A stretch of 61,416 nucleotides of DNA, taken from contig URNT01000022.1 of assembly GCA_900549235.1 (NCBI GenBank), positions 1 to 61,416 of the forward strand. The letters run 5' to 3'. Under the pieces are notes generated by a model. It was not told the origin of the DNA. It worked only from the letters and a program-made list of their open reading frames with translations, and searched no databases. Of the stretch, positions 59,762-61,416 are shown piece by piece. Position 1 is the first letter of the stretch. Each line of letters opens with the position of its first letter. The translations under genes were made by a program, and so were the position numbers. This DNA comes from an uncultured Clostridium sp. Its GTDB lineage: Bacteria > Bacillota > Clostridia > Lachnospirales > Lachnospiraceae.

Positions 59762-60535
59762 ATGGCTTGGAAAGCAGATCAGATGTTTTCGGTAGAGGGA
59801 AAAAAATGTATCGTAACAGGAGGCGCGCAGGGGCTTTCGAAAGGCATGGCTGAGGGACTTCTGGAAAATGGAGCGGAAGTGGTTCTGGTAGATGTGCAGG
59901 AGGAAAAACTGAAGCAGGTGGTGGCAGATTACCGCGCTATGGGTTACAACGCACATGGCATTGCGGGAAATCTGGCAGACCGGGAAACGCTGAACCGGAT
60001 TTTTGATGAGGCATTGAAGGTTCTTGGCGGGCGCCTGGATGTTCTGATTCCGGCGGCCGGAATCCAGAGACGCCATTTGCCGGAGGAATTTCCGGCAGAG
60101 GAGTGGGATCTGGTAATGAAGATTAATCTGGATCATGTATTTTTCATGATCCAGAAGGCGCTGAAGGTGATGTTGAAGCAGCCGGAGGGCGGAAAGATCA
60201 TCAACATTGCATCCATGGTTTCCTGGTTTGGAGGAACGACGGTTCCGGCTTATACGGCCAGCAAGGGCGCTGTGACGCAGCTGACCAAGAGCCTTGCCGT
60301 GGACTGTGCCGGCAGAAAGATCAATATCAATGCGCTGGCTCCTGGATATATGGACACCGAGATGTGTGCCAACATGACCCAGGCCCGAAAGGATGAAACC
60401 ACCCTTCGCATTCCCCAGGGAAGATGGGGCACACCGGACGACATGAAAGGACCGGTGCTGTTTCTGGCCTCGGCGGCTTCTGATTATTTGAATGGGGCAG
60501 TTATTCCGGTAGATGGAGCCTACCTGGTAAAATAA
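59762..60535 (+). CDS. KduD-like short-chain dehydrogenase
   Basis: A 257-residue classical SDR. The nucleotide loop is TGGAQGLSKGMA, with N122 in MKINLDH, S151, Y164 and K168 (YTASK) as the catalytic set. The block AAGIQRRHLPEEFPAEEWDL and late IPQGRWGTPDDM closely resemble 2-deoxy-D-gluconate/2-keto-3-deoxygluconate 5-dehydrogenases (KduD). It would act on the dehydratase product or interconvert related keto acids. Neither a KDG kinase nor an aldolase is in the window, so the pathway ends elsewhere. AGGAGG precedes the ATG and a strong terminator follows. Confidence 0.86.
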   Translation: MAWKADQMFSVEGKKCIVTGGAQGLSKGMAEGLLENGAEVVLVDVQEEKLKQVVADYRAMGYNAHGIAGNLADRETLNRIFDEALKVLGGRLDVLIPAAGIQRRHLPEEFPAEEWDLVMKINLDHVFFMIQKALKVMLKQPEGGKIINIASMVSWFGGTTVPAYTASKGAVTQLTKSLAVDCAGRKININALAPGYMDTEMCANMTQARKDETTLRIPQGRWGTPDDMKGPVLFLASAASDYLNGAVIPVDGAYLVK

Positions 60536-60542
60536 AAGAAAG

Positions 60543-60590
60543 AAAAAGGACATTATTGTCAGGGCTGGACCTGACGGTGGTGTCCTTTTT
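60543..60590 (+). terminator. Terminator of the sugar-acid cassette
   Basis: AAAAAGGACA (60543-60552) pairs with TGTCCTTTTT (60581-60590), enclosing a second stem GTCAGG/CCTGAC (60558-60563, 60570-60575). Confidence 0.9.
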
Positions 60591-60641
60591 CCTGCGATAT
60601 GAAAACACTCTTTTTATAGCAGAAATAAAAGAAAAAACTCC

Positions 60642-60670
60642 TTGACAGAACAAACTACCCTGTATATAAT
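60642..60670 (+). promoter_or_regulatory. Consensus promoter of the rpsL operon
   Basis: TTGACA at 60642-60647 and TATAAT at 60665-60670 are exactly 17 bases apart. The start would be near 60677, leaving a leader of about 80 bases before rpsL. Confidence 0.93.
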
Positions 60671-60756
60671 GAAAAAGTGTGCCTAACACGTCAAGTTTAG
60701 GTACGCAAAAAGCTGATATACAGCAACCACAGTCAATATCACAGGAGGTGAAAAGA

Positions 60757-61176
60757 ATGCCAACATTTAACCAGTTAGTAAGAAAGGGAAGACAGACCAG
60801 CGCCAGGAAGTCTACTGCACCAGCTCTGCAGAAGGGTTACAACTCTTTACAGAAGAAGGCAACAGACGTATCCGCACCACAGAAGCGCGGTGTATGTACT
60901 GCTGTTAAGACAGCTACACCTAAGAAGCCTAACTCAGCGCTCAGAAAGATCGCCAGAGTACGTCTTTCCAACGGCATTGAAGTAACAAGCTACATCCCAG
61001 GAGAGGGTCACAACCTTCAGGAGCACAGCGTTGTTCTGATCCGTGGAGGAAGAGTAAAGGACCTTCCAGGTACCAGATACCACATCGTAAGAGGTACACT
61101 GGATACAGCAGGTGTTGCTAACAGAAGACAGGCTCGTTCCAAGTATGGAGCAAAGAGACCCAAAGACAAGAAGTAA
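60757..61176 (+). CDS. rpsL: 30S ribosomal protein S12
   Basis: The 139-residue S12 protein of the decoding centre. PTFNQLVRKGR at the start, TPKKPNSALRKIARVRLSNG (streptomycin-sensitive lysines retained) and HSVVLIRGGRVKDLPG are universal. AGGAGGTGAAAAG gives a strong ribosome binding site for the ATG at 60757; a longer in-frame start at 60679 lies at the 5' end of the leader. It is the first gene of the str operon, here driven by its own consensus promoter. Confidence 0.99.
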   Translation: MPTFNQLVRKGRQTSARKSTAPALQKGYNSLQKKATDVSAPQKRGVCTAVKTATPKKPNSALRKIARVRLSNGIEVTSYIPGEGHNLQEHSVVLIRGGRVKDLPGTRYHIVRGTLDTAGVANRRQARSKYGAKRPKDKK

Positions 61177-61379
61177 TTAACTGATTAACTGGAATCACAA
61201 ACAGCAGTAAAATGATCATTTAGTGCCGGATTCGTGATATTGAACCTGTAGGTTGCAGGAGATACATTTCGTCCGCGCACGAACACATTTTATGGAAACA
61301 TGTGAGTACCGAGGAATTAATGAAGACTCAGGTTCCTTCCCAGATAAGGGCCTGGGCAGTGATTAAGGAGGGAAGTAAC
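61177..61379 (+). other. Long rpsL-rpsG spacer with possible translational control structure
   Basis: The 203-base spacer holds a hairpin TTCGT/ACGAA (61268-61272, 61279-61283) and another, CCCAG/CTGGG (61339-61343, 61352-61356). CTTCCC (61336-61341) can instead pair with GGGAAG (61370-61375) and mask the rpsG ribosome binding site (AAGGAGGG, 61365-61372). The two folds exclude each other, as in an autoregulated ribosomal-protein leader (inference). Confidence 0.45.
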
Positions 61380-61416
61380 GTGCCACGTAAAGGACATACT
61401 CAGAAAAGAGACGTTC
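61380..61416 (+). CDS. rpsG: 30S ribosomal protein S7, N-terminal fragment
   Basis: The frame starts with GTG at 61380, seven bases after AAGGAGGG, and reads MPRKGHTQKRDV before the window ends. This is the N-terminus of S7, and the position after rpsL confirms it. The remainder lies outside the window. Confidence 0.92.
   Translation, partial: MPRKGHTQKRDV

Noticed and set aside
1..61416. CRISPR arrays, tRNA or rRNA genes, insertion sequences, prophage genes, riboswitches
   Set aside because: I looked for repeats with spacers, cloverleaf-like segments, transposase or integrase motifs and familiar riboswitch cores in the gaps and saw none; short RNAs could still be missed by eye.

Overview
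The window looks like a piece of chromosome from an endospore-forming, monoderm Clostridia, most likely Lachnospiraceae. This placement is an inference. It rests on spoIIR, lipoprotein and sec signals typical of Gram-positive bacteria, DUF1934 and DUF624/YesL proteins, LacI/GntR/TetR regulators, moderate GC, and strong AGGAGG-type ribosome binding sites. I saw no tRNA, rRNA, CRISPR array, insertion sequence or phage gene.

Layout. (1) 0.1-20.0 kb: a long plus-strand cluster for making and exporting a surface glycan. It contains a Wzt-type ABC ATPase with a glycan-binding tail and a 1301-residue fusion of methyltransferase, kinase-like domain, coiled coil and two glycosyltransferases. It also has a four-enzyme GDP-D-glycero-alpha-D-manno-heptose pathway, a small GT2, three large GT-C-like membrane proteins, RfbF/RfbG/RfbH for CDP-deoxyhexose synthesis, LicD, and a GtrB-like polyprenyl transferase. 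(2) 20.0-23.4 kb: a TetR regulator with a promoter covered by tandem 16-bp operator repeats, followed by two secreted TolC-like coiled-coil paralogues. (3) 23.5-29.4 kb: a small HPr-like protein without the phospho-histidine, a lipoprotein, a secreted metallo-beta-lactamase-fold protein, a LacI regulator, a zinc-dependent phospholipase C-like protein (minus strand) and an AGCS sodium:amino-acid symporter. (4) 29.7-39.3 kb: a second LacI regulator and an operon that appears to be under its control. The operon encodes an M29/NicX-like metalloenzyme, a class V aminotransferase, a complete Liv-type ABC importer, an AroE-like dehydrogenase with an altered substrate site, and a second HPr-like protein. 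(5) 39.3-46.8 kb: housekeeping genes (cyclophilin, GNAT, DUF624, ispE, a FadR-type regulator, spoIIR, ddl, DUF1934). (6) 46.9-54.7 kb: rpoB-rpoC with its own promoter and terminator. (7) 54.7-60.6 kb: a self-contained sugar-acid cassette (FadR-type GntR, ManD/RspA-like dehydratase, TRAP transporter, KduD-like SDR) lying between rpoC and rpsL. (8) 60.6 kb to the end: rpsL and the start of rpsG.

How the parts fit together. In region 1, sugar nucleotides (GDP-heptose, CDP-6-deoxyhexose derivatives) feed cytosolic and membrane glycosyltransferases. The Wzt/fusion pair resembles the O9a-type system, in which a methyltransferase-kinase caps the chain and Wzt recognises the cap. In region 4, two promoters share a rare layout in which the same operator core sits two bases after the -35 box, so the LacI protein probably controls both itself and the operon. 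In region 7, two copies of the FadR-type site TTGTCAGAC link the regulator to the catabolic genes. The three most unusual items are the five-domain fusion, the TolC-like pair in an apparent monoderm, and the uncharacterised LacI/ABC/M29/AroE-like operon.
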